From VRUE01 sp963701265 (GTDB taxonomy: Bacteria; Actinomycetota; Thermoleophilia; Solirubrobacterales; 70-9), in assembly GCA_963701265.1 (NCBI GenBank), contig OY969581.1, forward strand, positions 744,001 through 808,000: a DNA stretch of 64,000 nt, written 5' to 3'. This document shows positions 1 to 7,319 of the stretch, one piece after another. The notes below the pieces were generated by a model. That model was given only the letters and a program-made list of their open reading frames with translations. It was not told where the DNA came from and made no database searches. The stretch's first letter is position 1. Each line of letters begins with the position of its first letter. A program made the position numbers and the translations under genes.

Positions 1-860
1 CCCTGGACCAGTACCTCGTCGTGGTAGCGGCTCTTCCAGCCGCCCCGCTGCATGCGGATCGTCGTGTGGAAGTCCTCGGCGATCGTCTCGGTGGCGACGC
101 CGCCGATCTCGAGCAGTGCCTCGCGGCGAATCAGCGCCGCCGAGCCGCACCAGTAGGCAGCGCCGTGGCGGTCCTTGCCGGGGCAGACGACGCGGTAGAA
201 GAGCGACTGCTCGTGGCGACCGACGACGTAGTGCTGGACCGAGTCGTGGTTGAAGAAGTCGTGCGGGCTCTGCACCAGCGCCATGCGCTCGTCGTCGAAG
301 TAGCCGACCATCGCGTCGAGCGCGTCCGGCATCGGCACGTGGTCGGCGTCGAGCATCAGCACCAGCTCGCCCTCCGTGCGCGAGAGTGCCGCGTTGATGT
401 TGCCCGCCTTGGCGTGCGAGTTGTCGGGCCGGGTCAGGTAGCGGGCCCCGGCGATCTTCGCCAGCTCCTCCATCTCCGGCCGCCGCCCGTCGTCGAGCAG
501 GTAGGTCGTGTGCGGGTAGCTCAGCGCGCGACAGCCGGCCAAGGTCGCGGCAACCACCTCGTGCGGCTCGTCATAGGTGCAGACGTAGACGTCAACCGTG
601 CGCCCCTGCGTGGCCGCCGGACGCACCGCGGGCGGCCGCGACCAAGAGAACCAGGCGAGGGTGCCCAATGCCCAGAGTCCGTAGATCTCGGTCACCAGCA
701 GCATCCCGTAGGCAACCGGGCTGGCCCCTTCACTGCTCCAGCCGATCCGCCAAGCCAGGTAGCCGACCCCCCAGAGCATGGCGACGATCGCCAGCGATCG
801 CAGTAGCAGCGGGTGGCGGTCAAAAAACCGCCCAAGCCGGGTCTGGGCGTTGCTTTCCAC
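1..860 (-). CDS. GT2 family membrane glycosyltransferase (cellulose synthase-like), 3' end outside window
   Basis: The first ~287 residues are visible; the gene runs off the left edge. It starts at GTG 860. Two hydrophobic segments lie near residues 19-38 and 49-72, followed by a GT2 catalytic domain. The UDP-sugar-binding DDG is at 123-125, the metal-binding DAD at 171-173, and the catalytic-base region TIAEDFHT near 259-266. Spacing and the HAKAGNIN motif fit processive cellulose-synthase-like enzymes that polymerise a sugar and export it across the membrane. The QxxRW motif and later membrane segments would lie beyond the window, so the product cannot be named. Confidence 0.88.
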   Translation of the reverse strand, partial: MESNAQTRLGRFFDRHPLLLRSLAIVAMLWGVGYLAWRIGWSSEGASPVAYGMLLVTEIYGLWALGTLAWFSWSRPPAVRPAATQGRTVDVYVCTYDEPHEVVAATLAGCRALSYPHTTYLLDDGRRPEMEELAKIAGARYLTRPDNSHAKAGNINAALSRTEGELVLMLDADHVPMPDALDAMVGYFDDERMALVQSPHDFFNHDSVQHYVVGRHEQSLFYRVVCPGKDRHGAAYWCGSAALIRREALLEIGGVATETIAEDFHTTIRMQRGGWKSRYHDEVLVQ

Positions 861-961
861 GCGGCTGCATCGGCCCAAACTCGCCGGTTCTTGAGTCCAG
901 AACGCTCGCCCAACTCCCCTCCAAGGCGCGCGACCGTAAAATCAGCCCCTGACTGAGTCCC

Positions 962-1048
962 GGAGGGGTGCCGGAGTGGTTGAACGGGGCAGTCTCGAAA
1001 ACTGTTGGCGTCGCAAGGCGCTCGTGGGTTCGAATCCCACCCCCTCCG
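962..1048 (+). tRNA. tRNA-Ser(CGA)
   Basis: 87-nt class II tRNA. Acceptor arm GGAGGGG/CCCCTCC, anticodon loop CTCGAAA giving CGA, a long variable arm typical of Ser, T-loop TTCGAAT and discriminator G. An AT-rich box (TAAAAT) lies ~25 nt upstream. The 3' part is duplicated at 5540-5613, which marks this gene as an integration site. Confidence 0.95.
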
Positions 1049-1051
1049 CTT
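978..1051 (+). repeat. Attachment-site direct repeat, copy 1 (inside tRNA-Ser)
   Basis: 74 nt, identical to 5540-5613. It spans from the D-loop of tRNA-Ser to 3 nt past its 3' end. Perfect duplication of a tRNA 3' part is the usual scar of site-specific integration. Here it bounds the left end of the island. Confidence 0.85.
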
Positions 1052-1633
1052 TGTAGAGCGCAATCCAGATCGGGACTGGGATTGCGCGGTTTCGGGGCTG
1101 ATTCGTGTCGAGGACAGCTCGGGGAAAGTCAAAAAGGGGCTGTTTGAGGAGTTGTCTTTCCCTTTCTTCACCTTCAGATGAAGTGCGTGGTTTATGTCGG
1201 CCGGCACCTGGTTTCGAGTTCAGGATTCCCTTGCGCAGTCAGCGCAAGCCCGTGGGCCTCGAGCCATGCGGTGGAGCTGGGCCACGACATGGCGGAGCGC
1301 AAGCCGAGCCTCGTACCAGTCGAGGTCGCTGTGGACGTTGGCAGCACGTTCGCGAGCTTCTTCACCTGGATCATCGGGGGTCCAGCTCAACAATGAGGCG
1401 CACCAAAACCCGGCGGGCTGCCGCTTCGTAGAGGGGGAGCGCCCTTCTCGGCGAGCAGCAGCGTTATCCGGATCGCGTAAGCAGCGGCACATGCCGAAGT
1501 CTTCTCGCGATCTCCAAGAAGCGCTTCGCGTCCTTGTCCCTAAGCGCGTAATGCAAAGCCAGAGGGACACGAACGCATGCTCGCATAGGTGTATAGCGGC
1601 GTAGGCCCTTTCGCGTCGCCTCGCGGCGGGCTT

Positions 1634-1822
1634 CGCCAAAGCCAAAGCCAAAGCAAAGCCAAAGCAAAGCCAAACGAAGAAAGAAGGAGGCAAGAAGCCA
1701 AGGAAGCAAAAGCAAGCAAGCCAAAGGCAAGAAGGCAAAAGACAAGGCAAGAAGGCAAGAAAAAGAGAAGGAACAGAAGAAAGAAAAGGGCACAAAGCAA
1801 CAGCCCAACAGCCCCGACACAC
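1634..1822 (+). repeat. T-free low-complexity tract (189 nt)
   Basis: 189 consecutive plus-strand bases without a single T. The tract is built from degenerate GCCAAA, GCAAAG, GCAAG and GAAGGC units. The left part is nearly a tandem GCCAAA array; the right part is A/G-rich. It looks like decayed simple-sequence DNA rather than a gene. Confidence 0.9.
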
Positions 1823-1945
1823 TACGAACCCTGCGGATTCCCCGACAGATCGGGCCGCGGTTTGCGAGCCACGCCATCTCGGTGCAGGAACACCCCCGGT
1901 AGGACGAGACTTCTACTTGCTCTCGGCAGGTTGCGGCTGATTCGG

Positions 1946-2031
1946 GGTAGACTGCCGACTCGCTCAATGAGCGGCAGATCGAGCCGGGGCAAGCGTCGCG
2001 GAACGAGCCCCGAATCGTGCACTCGATCGAA
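1946..2031 (-). repeat. Imperfect inverted repeat, left copy
   Basis: Read on the minus strand, this aligns with 5022-5106 on the plus strand over ~86 nt with roughly 80% identity by eye. Shared cores include GCTCGTTCCGC and ACGCTTGCCCC. The two copies lie near opposite ends of the island in opposite orientation. Confidence 0.65.
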
Positions 2032-2389
2032 GCGCTGGAGGACTCGGTGGTGCTTGAGGTATCGACACCGCATCTAGACGATGTTGTGGCGCCTCCTGGA
2101 TCGCTACGGGTGCTCCCAAAAAGACTCGATTGCGCGGCTTCAACTCCTACTCCTAGCTTGTCTTCACGACCGCTCACTGATTCACGGGATAGCCGCAGCG
2201 GCGTGATCAGGAAGCCGGATCAAGAGTAGCCGGTGGCAAGTCGTTTGATGAATCGGCTGCCGCTCGTGGCAACCAGGCGATTGGTGCCACCGACTTCGCC
2301 CACCTGGCTTGTCGCGCAGAGTCAGGACGGTTGACAACCCCGGCGAGGACTCGTGCTGAACCTAAACAAAAACAAATACCCGGGAAAAC

Positions 2390-2417
2390 TTGACTTAAAC
2401 CAAAGGTCCTTTATGTT
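2390..2417 (+). promoter_or_regulatory. Candidate promoter of the thioredoxin-SGNH gene pair
   Basis: TTGACT at 2390-2395 and TATGTT at 2412-2417 with a 16-nt spacer, in an unusually AT-rich patch ~90 nt upstream of the GTG at 2508. It fits a primary-sigma promoter by eye only. Confidence 0.45.
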
Positions 2418-2507
2418 GGATGAGCCTCTACAGCGGCGGCCCGAAAGTCCTCGATCACCAGTCAAGGGCACGGTCGAGTTCTTGGGCAGCCTGGAACAGG
2501 AGAGTGC

Positions 2508-3314
2508 GTGTCTCGCGGATACGACGCAAGACGCAAGGCCAAGCGCCAGCAAGCGCGCGCTGCCGCCGAACCACCACCTCGTCAAAGTCCGACGGGCTCA
2601 CGGCGACCCGTGATCCTGCTTCCAGTCCTCGTAATCGCCGCGATTCTTGTCGCTACCGCGATAGTAGGACTTGGCGCAGGCAACGGCTCGAGCCGAAAGC
2701 AGGTCGATCAAGAGGTCACCGCACTGCTCGCCGGCATTCCTCAACACGGCGTCACCTTGGGATCGCCAGATGCGCCGGTGACGCTTCAGATGTTCGCCGA
2801 CCTGGAGTGCCCGACGGTGAAGCGCTTCGTCGAGTCATATCTGCCATCGATTCTCAGCGATTGGGTGCGCACCGGCAGCGTAAAGCTCGAATATCGCTCA
2901 CTTAAGACAGACACAGTTGACGAAGGCACCTTCTTCAGCCAAGAAGAGGCGGCTCGAGCTGCTGGCAGGCAAAACAGAATGTGGAACTTCGCCTTGACGT
3001 TTGTGCGCCAGCAAGGCGAGCAGTTCACCGAATATGCAAACGACGCATTCCTCGTCCACATCGCATCTCAAGTCCCAGATCTGAGCATGAGGCGATGGAA
3101 TCGAGATCGAAAAGACCTATCGCTATTCAAGCCAATTGCCTTGAGTGTCCACGCCGCCCACGTCCGAGGCTTGCGTTCCACTCCCTCATTCCTCATGACC
3201 AGTCATACCGATACGGCGGCAATGCAAGGTGAAATCAAGACTTCACTCGAAAAAGACCTTCGAATTCTGAGCACCGAATCTTCTGGGGATGTTCCAATCC
3301 TCAAGATCGGTTGA
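2508..3314 (+). CDS. Membrane-anchored thioredoxin-fold (DsbA/Thioredoxin_4-like) protein with altered active site
   Basis: 268 aa. The GTG start is preceded by CAGGAGAG. A basic cytoplasmic tail (1-33) leads to one membrane span (~34-57), then an extracytoplasmic thioredoxin-like domain beginning at GSPDAPVTLQMFADLECP. In the family the active site is CPxC. Here it reads CPTV (Cys101, Val104), so the resolving cysteine is missing while the nucleophilic cysteine and the later cis-Pro-type loop (RSTPSFLM) remain. It could act as a monothiol reductase, isomerase or thiol chaperone, or be redox-inactive. It ends 53 nt before the secreted hydrolase gene and is probably co-transcribed with it. It lies inside the tRNA-Ser island. 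Confidence 0.75.
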   Translation: MSRGYDARRKAKRQQARAAAEPPPRQSPTGSRRPVILLPVLVIAAILVATAIVGLGAGNGSSRKQVDQEVTALLAGIPQHGVTLGSPDAPVTLQMFADLECPTVKRFVESYLPSILSDWVRTGSVKLEYRSLKTDTVDEGTFFSQEEAARAAGRQNRMWNFALTFVRQQGEQFTEYANDAFLVHIASQVPDLSMRRWNRDRKDLSLFKPIALSVHAAHVRGLRSTPSFLMTSHTDTAAMQGEIKTSLEKDLRILSTESSGDVPILKIG

Positions 3315-3367
3315 TCCATGGATCCAAAAATGATTACGAGATAACCAGCCACGGGAGAGGACTAAAT

Positions 3368-4855
3368 ATGTCTGTCCGATTACGCACAACATGCATGGTC
3401 GCGCTTTGCGCGATGCTGAGCTCGACTGCGCTACTCCTGGGAGCAGGCATCGCAGCGGCTTGCTCGGGAGTAGGGGGTGGCGGCGGCGGGGGCGGATGCA
3501 CGGTGCCGACAGTTTCGACTGGGTCCGCTACGGCGACCAGTAATTCCGCGACTCTAACTGGATCGGTGAATCCGCAGGGTTGCATCACCTACTATGTGTT
3601 CGAATGGGGAACCAGCTCGTCGGGCTCATATCCCGACTCGATTGAAGGCTACGCTGGAAACGGCACGTCCTCCAAAGCTGTGTCGACGAACTTGCCGCCG
3701 GGAATACTACAGCCGAGCACACAATACAAATTCCGCCTGTCGGCAATCAATTCAGAAGGCAAAAAAGCCACTGGATCCGGCGTTCCCTTCACGACCACTG
3801 CGGCATGCGCAAAACCGACCGTGACCACGAACACCCCTGCGTCGATCACCGACACCTCTGCATTGCTGAGCGGATCGGTAAATCCCAACGGCTGCGCAGT
3901 CACCTGGAATTTCGAATGGGGTCCGAGTTCGTCGCCAAGTACGTATCCGAACTACCAGCCTATTACGGCCACTAACGCGTTGTATGCCTTCATAGCTGAA
4001 CAGAAACTTTCTGGACTGCAGCCCGCTACGGGTTATCACTTCCGTCTGAGTGCGACCAATTCAAAAGGCACGACTCCTGGGCCCGACAAAACCTTCACGA
4101 CCGGTGTTGCGACGCAATATCTGGCGATGGGTGACTCCTACTCGGCAGGCACCGGAACTGGGACGGATTGGATCCCAACGCCTGATGCAGCGACATGCCA
4201 TAGGACAAAACAGTCGTATCCCTACCTGATGAGCAAAGCTCATCCCAGCTGGACCTTCCTCAACGCCACCTGCCATGGTGCGGTAACGAGCGATATGCTC
4301 AACAGCCAGATACCTAGTCAAGTTAGTCCAAACATCAAATGGATTACTTACACGATCGGTGGTAACGACGCTGGCTTCGCAAAAGTAATGTCGGAATGCG
4401 TGACAGCCCTTCTCCCAGGCATTTGCGACTATCGGATAGACGAGGCGCAGAAATTCATCAAAGAGCAACTGGGTGCCCGGCTCGATGCAGTCAACAACCA
4501 AATCAAGTTGAAGGCACCGAACGCGAAAGTGATAGTGCTTGATTATCCGTGGCTCTACAACGCTAGTCTGTCCTGTTCGGCAATAGACCTAGGTTCCGCC
4601 GAAAAGACCCGTTTGAACGAAACCTCAGACCTGATGAGAGCATTAATCAATGCGGCGACGGGACGTGCTGGAGCGAAGTTCGTCTTCGCCGACGTAATCC
4701 CCTCATTTATCGGCCACGCAGTGTGTGACGGAGGCGGTGGCTCGTCGATCGAGTGGCTCAACGGCGTCTCGAGCCCATCAGAGGAAAGCTTTCATCCTAA
4801 GGCCTTGGGTCATAGCGAGGTCTATTTCAAAATAGTGAAAGGGATAACTGGCTAG
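3368..4855 (+). CDS. Secreted SGNH hydrolase (lipase/esterase) with two N-terminal Fn3-like domains
   Basis: 495 aa from ATG 3368, preceded by GGAGAGGA. A TTG start overlapping the upstream stop is possible but would spoil the signal peptide. Signal peptide ~1-31; the AAAC at its end is a weak lipobox. A Gly run (~37-43) follows, then two homologous Fn3-like domains (~47-145 and ~150-247) sharing VNP(Q/N)GC and FEWG. The SGNH domain has block I GDSYSAG (Ser257), block III GGND (Asn333) and block V FHPKALGH (His476). It resembles actinobacterial secreted lipases and esterases; the substrate is unknown. The upstream thioredoxin-fold protein may help fold this cysteine-rich exoenzyme, which is inference. 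Confidence 0.85.
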   Translation: MSVRLRTTCMVALCAMLSSTALLLGAGIAAACSGVGGGGGGGGCTVPTVSTGSATATSNSATLTGSVNPQGCITYYVFEWGTSSSGSYPDSIEGYAGNGTSSKAVSTNLPPGILQPSTQYKFRLSAINSEGKKATGSGVPFTTTAACAKPTVTTNTPASITDTSALLSGSVNPNGCAVTWNFEWGPSSSPSTYPNYQPITATNALYAFIAEQKLSGLQPATGYHFRLSATNSKGTTPGPDKTFTTGVATQYLAMGDSYSAGTGTGTDWIPTPDAATCHRTKQSYPYLMSKAHPSWTFLNATCHGAVTSDMLNSQIPSQVSPNIKWITYTIGGNDAGFAKVMSECVTALLPGICDYRIDEAQKFIKEQLGARLDAVNNQIKLKAPNAKVIVLDYPWLYNASLSCSAIDLGSAEKTRLNETSDLMRALINAATGRAGAKFVFADVIPSFIGHAVCDGGGGSSIEWLNGVSSPSEESFHPKALGHSEVYFKIVKGITG

Positions 4856-4865
4856 GTGAGACCGC

Positions 4866-4915
4866 ACACCCGTCGCCACAAAGATGGCTAGCACCAGCTC
4901 CGCGGCGACGGGTGT
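4866..4915 (+). terminator. Hairpin after the SGNH hydrolase gene
   Basis: Perfect 12-bp stem (ACACCCGTCGCC at 4866-4877, complement at 4904-4915) with a 26-nt loop, 11 nt after the stop. There is no T-run, so it may be a Rho-independent variant or an mRNA-stabilising hairpin. Confidence 0.5.
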
Positions 4916-5104
4916 TCACAAGTTTTTGGCGATGCTCACCGACTCTCATTGTCCTTTGGGACACCAGGTCTTCGAGACCGGAGACCCACATGAGAATGCG
5001 GTCAGCGTCGGCCTGACCTCGGTCGATCGAACGGACAATTCCAGCTCGTTCCGCCACGCTTGCCCCGACTCGATCTCTCGCTCATCTATCGAGTCGACGG
5101 TCTC
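4916..5104. other. Non-coding stretch with right copy of the inverted repeat (5022-5106)
   Basis: No gene is supported between the hydrolase hairpin and the repeat-protein remnant. The only structure seen is the 5022-5106 partner of the 1946-2031 inverted repeat, which leads directly into the remnant. Confidence 0.6.
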
Positions 5105-5395
5105 ACCCGCTTCAACGGGACCTCGACCTGGACGCTGCAGAGCACGCCCACCCTTCCGGAAGCACCGAAACCGTCTTCCCGGACGTTTCCTGCGCGGGCG
5201 AGACGTCCTGCACCGCGGCCGGCAGCTCGATCGGCGACGGATCGACGTCAACCCTGGCCGAGAAGTGGAGCGGGAGTAGCTGGTCGATCCAGGGCACTCC
5301 GAATCCCTCGGGCGCGACCTTCAGCTCCCTCTTCGGCGTTTCCTGCCGCAGCACCACTTGCGTGGGCGTGGGGTGGAGCACGACGGCTCGGGGGT
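5105..5395 (+). pseudogene. Remnant of a ~50-residue-repeat secreted protein
   Basis: Reads in two frames. NGTSTWTLQST appears in one frame up to ~5146. After a shift at ~5150 come VSCAGETSCTAAG, STLAEKWSGSSWSIQGTPNP and FSSLFGVSCRSTTCVGVG. The alternating VSC...SC.A.G and W.G.SW..Q.TPNPSGA pattern is that of repetitive secreted proteins common in soil actinobacteria (possible beta-propellers). No start, no stop and a frameshift: a fragment. It lies just inside the right end of the tRNA-Ser island. Confidence 0.65.
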
Positions 5396-5539
5396 CGACA
5401 CGACTTTGGCGGAGATCCGAGAATGATTGCCGATGCTCAGATGATGAGGGGCGTGGGGAACTCAGCGCGAGCTTCATTCCCTAATACTTTCCCTTCTAAG
5501 GGGGAGGCGCCAGAATTCCGCTTGCTTAAGCCCTTTGGC

Positions 5540-5613
5540 GGTTGAACGGGGCAGTCTCGAAAACTGTTGGCGTCGCAAGGCGCTCGTGGGTTCGAATCCC
5601 ACCCCCTCCGCTT
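5540..5613 (+). repeat. Attachment-site direct repeat, copy 2 (partial tRNA-Ser)
   Basis: Perfect 74-nt copy of 978-1051. It lacks the acceptor 5' strand and D-stem of the tRNA, so it cannot make a tRNA. It marks the right end of the island and probably represents the original chromosomal 3' end of the tRNA gene. Confidence 0.85.
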
Positions 5614-5722
5614 CTTCGCCGAGCCCGCTTAACGATGGCCTAAGCTGCCGAGTCCCTGGGCACCGGCGTGTGTTTGGGAAGATGAGAAGCCTGGGAAATC
5701 GGGAACGAGAGGAAGGTATCTG

Positions 5723-6211
5723 GTGGGGAAGAAGATCTTTGCCGCATTGAGCACCGCCGTGATGACCATCGCGGTGCTGGCTACGCCCTTCGCGCAGGCG
5801 GCCGAAGTAACGCGCGAAAGCTACAAAGAAGCGGTCGAGCCGATTTGCAAGACGAACACGGAAGCCAACGAAAAGATCCTCAAGGGCGTCCGCAAAAAGG
5901 TGCAGAAAGGCGAATTGAAAGCCGCCGGCACCCAGTTCGAAAAGGCCGGCAAAGCACTGCACAAGGCGATCGTCCAGCTCAAGGCGATCCCGCAGCCCAC
6001 CGCTGACGAAGCCAAGCTCGCCAAGTGGCTCAAATACGTCGGCGAAGAGGAAAAGCTCTTCCTCAAAGGCGCCAAGCAGCTCAAGGAAGGCAATAAGCGG
6101 GGGGCTCAGGAAACCGTGCTTCGCCTGAACTCGAACGCCAATCAGGCCAACAACCAGGTCATTTCCTTCGAATTCAAGTACTGCCGCTTCGAACCCTCGA
6201 AGTTCACCTGA
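5723..6211 (+). CDS. Small secreted helical protein, function unknown
   Basis: 162 aa from GTG 5723, with GAGGAAGG upstream. Signal peptide ~1-26 ending AQAA, then a lysine- and glutamate-rich, mostly helical mature part of ~136 residues. Cysteines sit near the start (EPICKT) and end (KYCRF) and could form a disulfide tying the helical bundle's ends. I do not recognise a catalytic motif. It faces the S1 protease gene, with stop codons 12 nt apart. It is probably exported and soluble; the role is unknown. Confidence 0.75.
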   Translation: MGKKIFAALSTAVMTIAVLATPFAQAAEVTRESYKEAVEPICKTNTEANEKILKGVRKKVQKGELKAAGTQFEKAGKALHKAIVQLKAIPQPTADEAKLAKWLKYVGEEEKLFLKGAKQLKEGNKRGAQETVLRLNSNANQANNQVISFEFKYCRFEPSKFT

Positions 6212-6223
6212 TCCCGGCTTAGG

Positions 6224-7117
6224 TCAGCCTGTGACGGCGGCGGCGGGTGCGCCCGCCGCCGTTGCAGCGACCTGTTCGGCGATCCACGGGTAGATCCGGT
6301 CTATCCGCGTGAAGATGTCGGGCAGGTGCGTGTCGCAATCCGCGGCGCCGAGGCTGGTGATTCCGATCTGCACCGGTGTCCCGTCTTCGCGGAAAGCCAG
6401 CGCCGGCCCGCCGCTGTCGCCGTGGCAGGTGCCGATCGAGAAGCCCGGCGGCGTGATCGTGCAGAGCTGCGAGGAGTAGTTGAAGAACGGGTAGTAGGCG
6501 CGAGCGTGATTGCGGCAGTAGAGCCGCGGTTGCACGTAGGTGGCGCCGCGACGCAGAACCGGCGTCCGTTTCAGCTTCCTCAGCGGGCCGCTCAGGCCCC
6601 AGCCGGCGATCCAGGTCGGCGTATTGGCGGCAAGCAGCGCTGCGTCTTCGGGTCCGGCGAGGGCGACTGTCGGCACGGAGGTCGGGGTCGCCAGCACCAG
6701 CAGCCCGGCATCGCCGTGGACCTTGAAGCGGTTGAAGTTGGGGTAGACGATCGCCCGGCTCACCCGCGACACCTGCCGCAGGGCGGGGTCGCGGATGTCG
6801 CGGCTGCCGGTGACGACGACGTACTGGCCGACCGGAGTCTTCTTGCCGGTGATGATGTCCTGCACGCAGTGCCCGGCGGTGAGGACGAGGGTGGGGGAGA
6901 TCACCGTGCCGGTGCAGCTGAACCCTTCGCCTTTCTGATCGGCGGCGAGGATGAAGGCGGCCCAGGGCCATTCTTCGTTGAGAGCCGTGGTGCCACCGAC
7001 GATCGAGGCGCGGGCGCCACTCGAGGCGGACGCCTGTCCGGCGAGGGCCAAGGACGTGAGCAGCACGCCGAGCATCCCGCAGGCCATCCGCCATCTGCGC
7101 ACTCGAACTCGCTTCAT
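6224..7117 (-). CDS. Secreted S1-family (chymotrypsin-like) serine protease
   Basis: 297 aa from ATG 7117; an upstream start at 7144 would put extra residues before the signal peptide. Signal peptide ~1-31, then IVGG at 39-42, the classical mature N-terminus released on activation. Catalytic triad: His83 (TAGHC), Asp136 (GDAGLL) and Ser235 (GDSGGP). The residue equivalent to chymotrypsin 189 is Gly229, and 214-216 reads SLG, so trypsin-like Lys/Arg specificity is not predicted; cleavage after non-basic residues is more likely. Paired cysteines fit extracytoplasmic disulfides. It probably works as an exported protease for nutrient or cell-surface processing. Confidence 0.9.
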   Translation of the reverse strand: MKRVRVRRWRMACGMLGVLLTSLALAGQASASSGARASIVGGTTALNEEWPWAAFILAADQKGEGFSCTGTVISPTLVLTAGHCVQDIITGKKTPVGQYVVVTGSRDIRDPALRQVSRVSRAIVYPNFNRFKVHGDAGLLVLATPTSVPTVALAGPEDAALLAANTPTWIAGWGLSGPLRKLKRTPVLRRGATYVQPRLYCRNHARAYYPFFNYSSQLCTITPPGFSIGTCHGDSGGPALAFREDGTPVQIGITSLGAADCDTHLPDIFTRIDRIYPWIAEQVAATAAGAPAAAVTG

Positions 7118-7203
7118 CGAACCTCTATCGGCAGCTTTGTCCAAATCGGTAGCCCCAAATCGTCCGCCAAGGGCCGCCCGGAACCCATTAAGATCGGGCG
7201 GCT

Positions 7204-7276
7204 GCCCAGGTAGCTCAGTTGGTAGAGCACATCCATGGTAAGGATGGGGTCACGAGTTCGAGTCTCGTCCTGGGCT
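7204..7276 (+). tRNA. tRNA-Thr(GGT)
   Basis: 73 nt: acceptor GCCCAGG/CCTGGGC, D-arm GCTC/GAGC, anticodon stem CATCC/GGATG with loop ATGGTAA (anticodon GGT), T-loop TTCGAGT and discriminator T. Confidence 0.96.
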
Positions 7277-7319
7277 TGGCGCGCTGCTCAGTCTTTCTCG
7301 ACCGTTAGGCTGCCGCTTC

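Larger units (their letters stand above)
1052..2389. other. Gene-poor stretch of the tRNA-Ser island
   Basis: No convincing gene in 1.3 kb. Open frames exist on both strands but are low-complexity (K/R-rich plus strand, L/F-rich minus strand) or lack any family signature. On the minus strand, about 1220-1400 reads as a protein-like segment (SDLDWYEARLALRHVVAQLH) with no start or partner I can identify, possibly a gene remnant. It also contains a T-free tract (1634-1822) and half of an inverted repeat (1946-2031). Confidence 0.6.
1052..5539. mobile_element. tRNA-Ser-associated genomic island (4.5 kb)
   Basis: Bounded by the intact tRNA-Ser on the left and a 74-nt perfect copy of its 3' part on the right. 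It carries two secreted or membrane protein genes (2508-3314 and 3368-4855), a broken repeat-protein gene and a skewed low-complexity tract. I found no integrase inside, so it is either a degraded element or one mobilised in trans. The flanks (glycosyltransferase, small secreted protein) look like ordinary chromosome. Confidence 0.7.

Noticed and set aside
21..806. 261-residue plus-strand open frame at the left edge
   Set aside because: Antisense shadow of the glycosyltransferase, whose DDG, DAD and AED motifs lie on the minus strand; the plus frame is Arg/Val-rich without any family feature.
1540..1800. Very hydrophobic minus-strand frame (Leu/Phe-rich) that could pass for a membrane protein
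   Set aside because: It is the complement of the T-free tract; hydrophobicity follows from pyrimidine-rich codons, not from a real span pattern.
1589..2077. 162-residue Lys/Arg-rich open frame
   Set aside because: Produced by the T-free low-complexity tract, which cannot contain stop codons; no start context and no conserved features.
5538..5613. A second tRNA-Ser gene
   Set aside because: Lacks the acceptor 5' strand and D-stem; upstream bases do not pair with the 3' acceptor strand. It is the attachment-site copy.
6326..7213. 295-residue plus-strand frame opposite the protease
   Set aside because: Antisense to a protease with complete catalytic triad and signal peptide; composition typical of GC-rich shadow frames.
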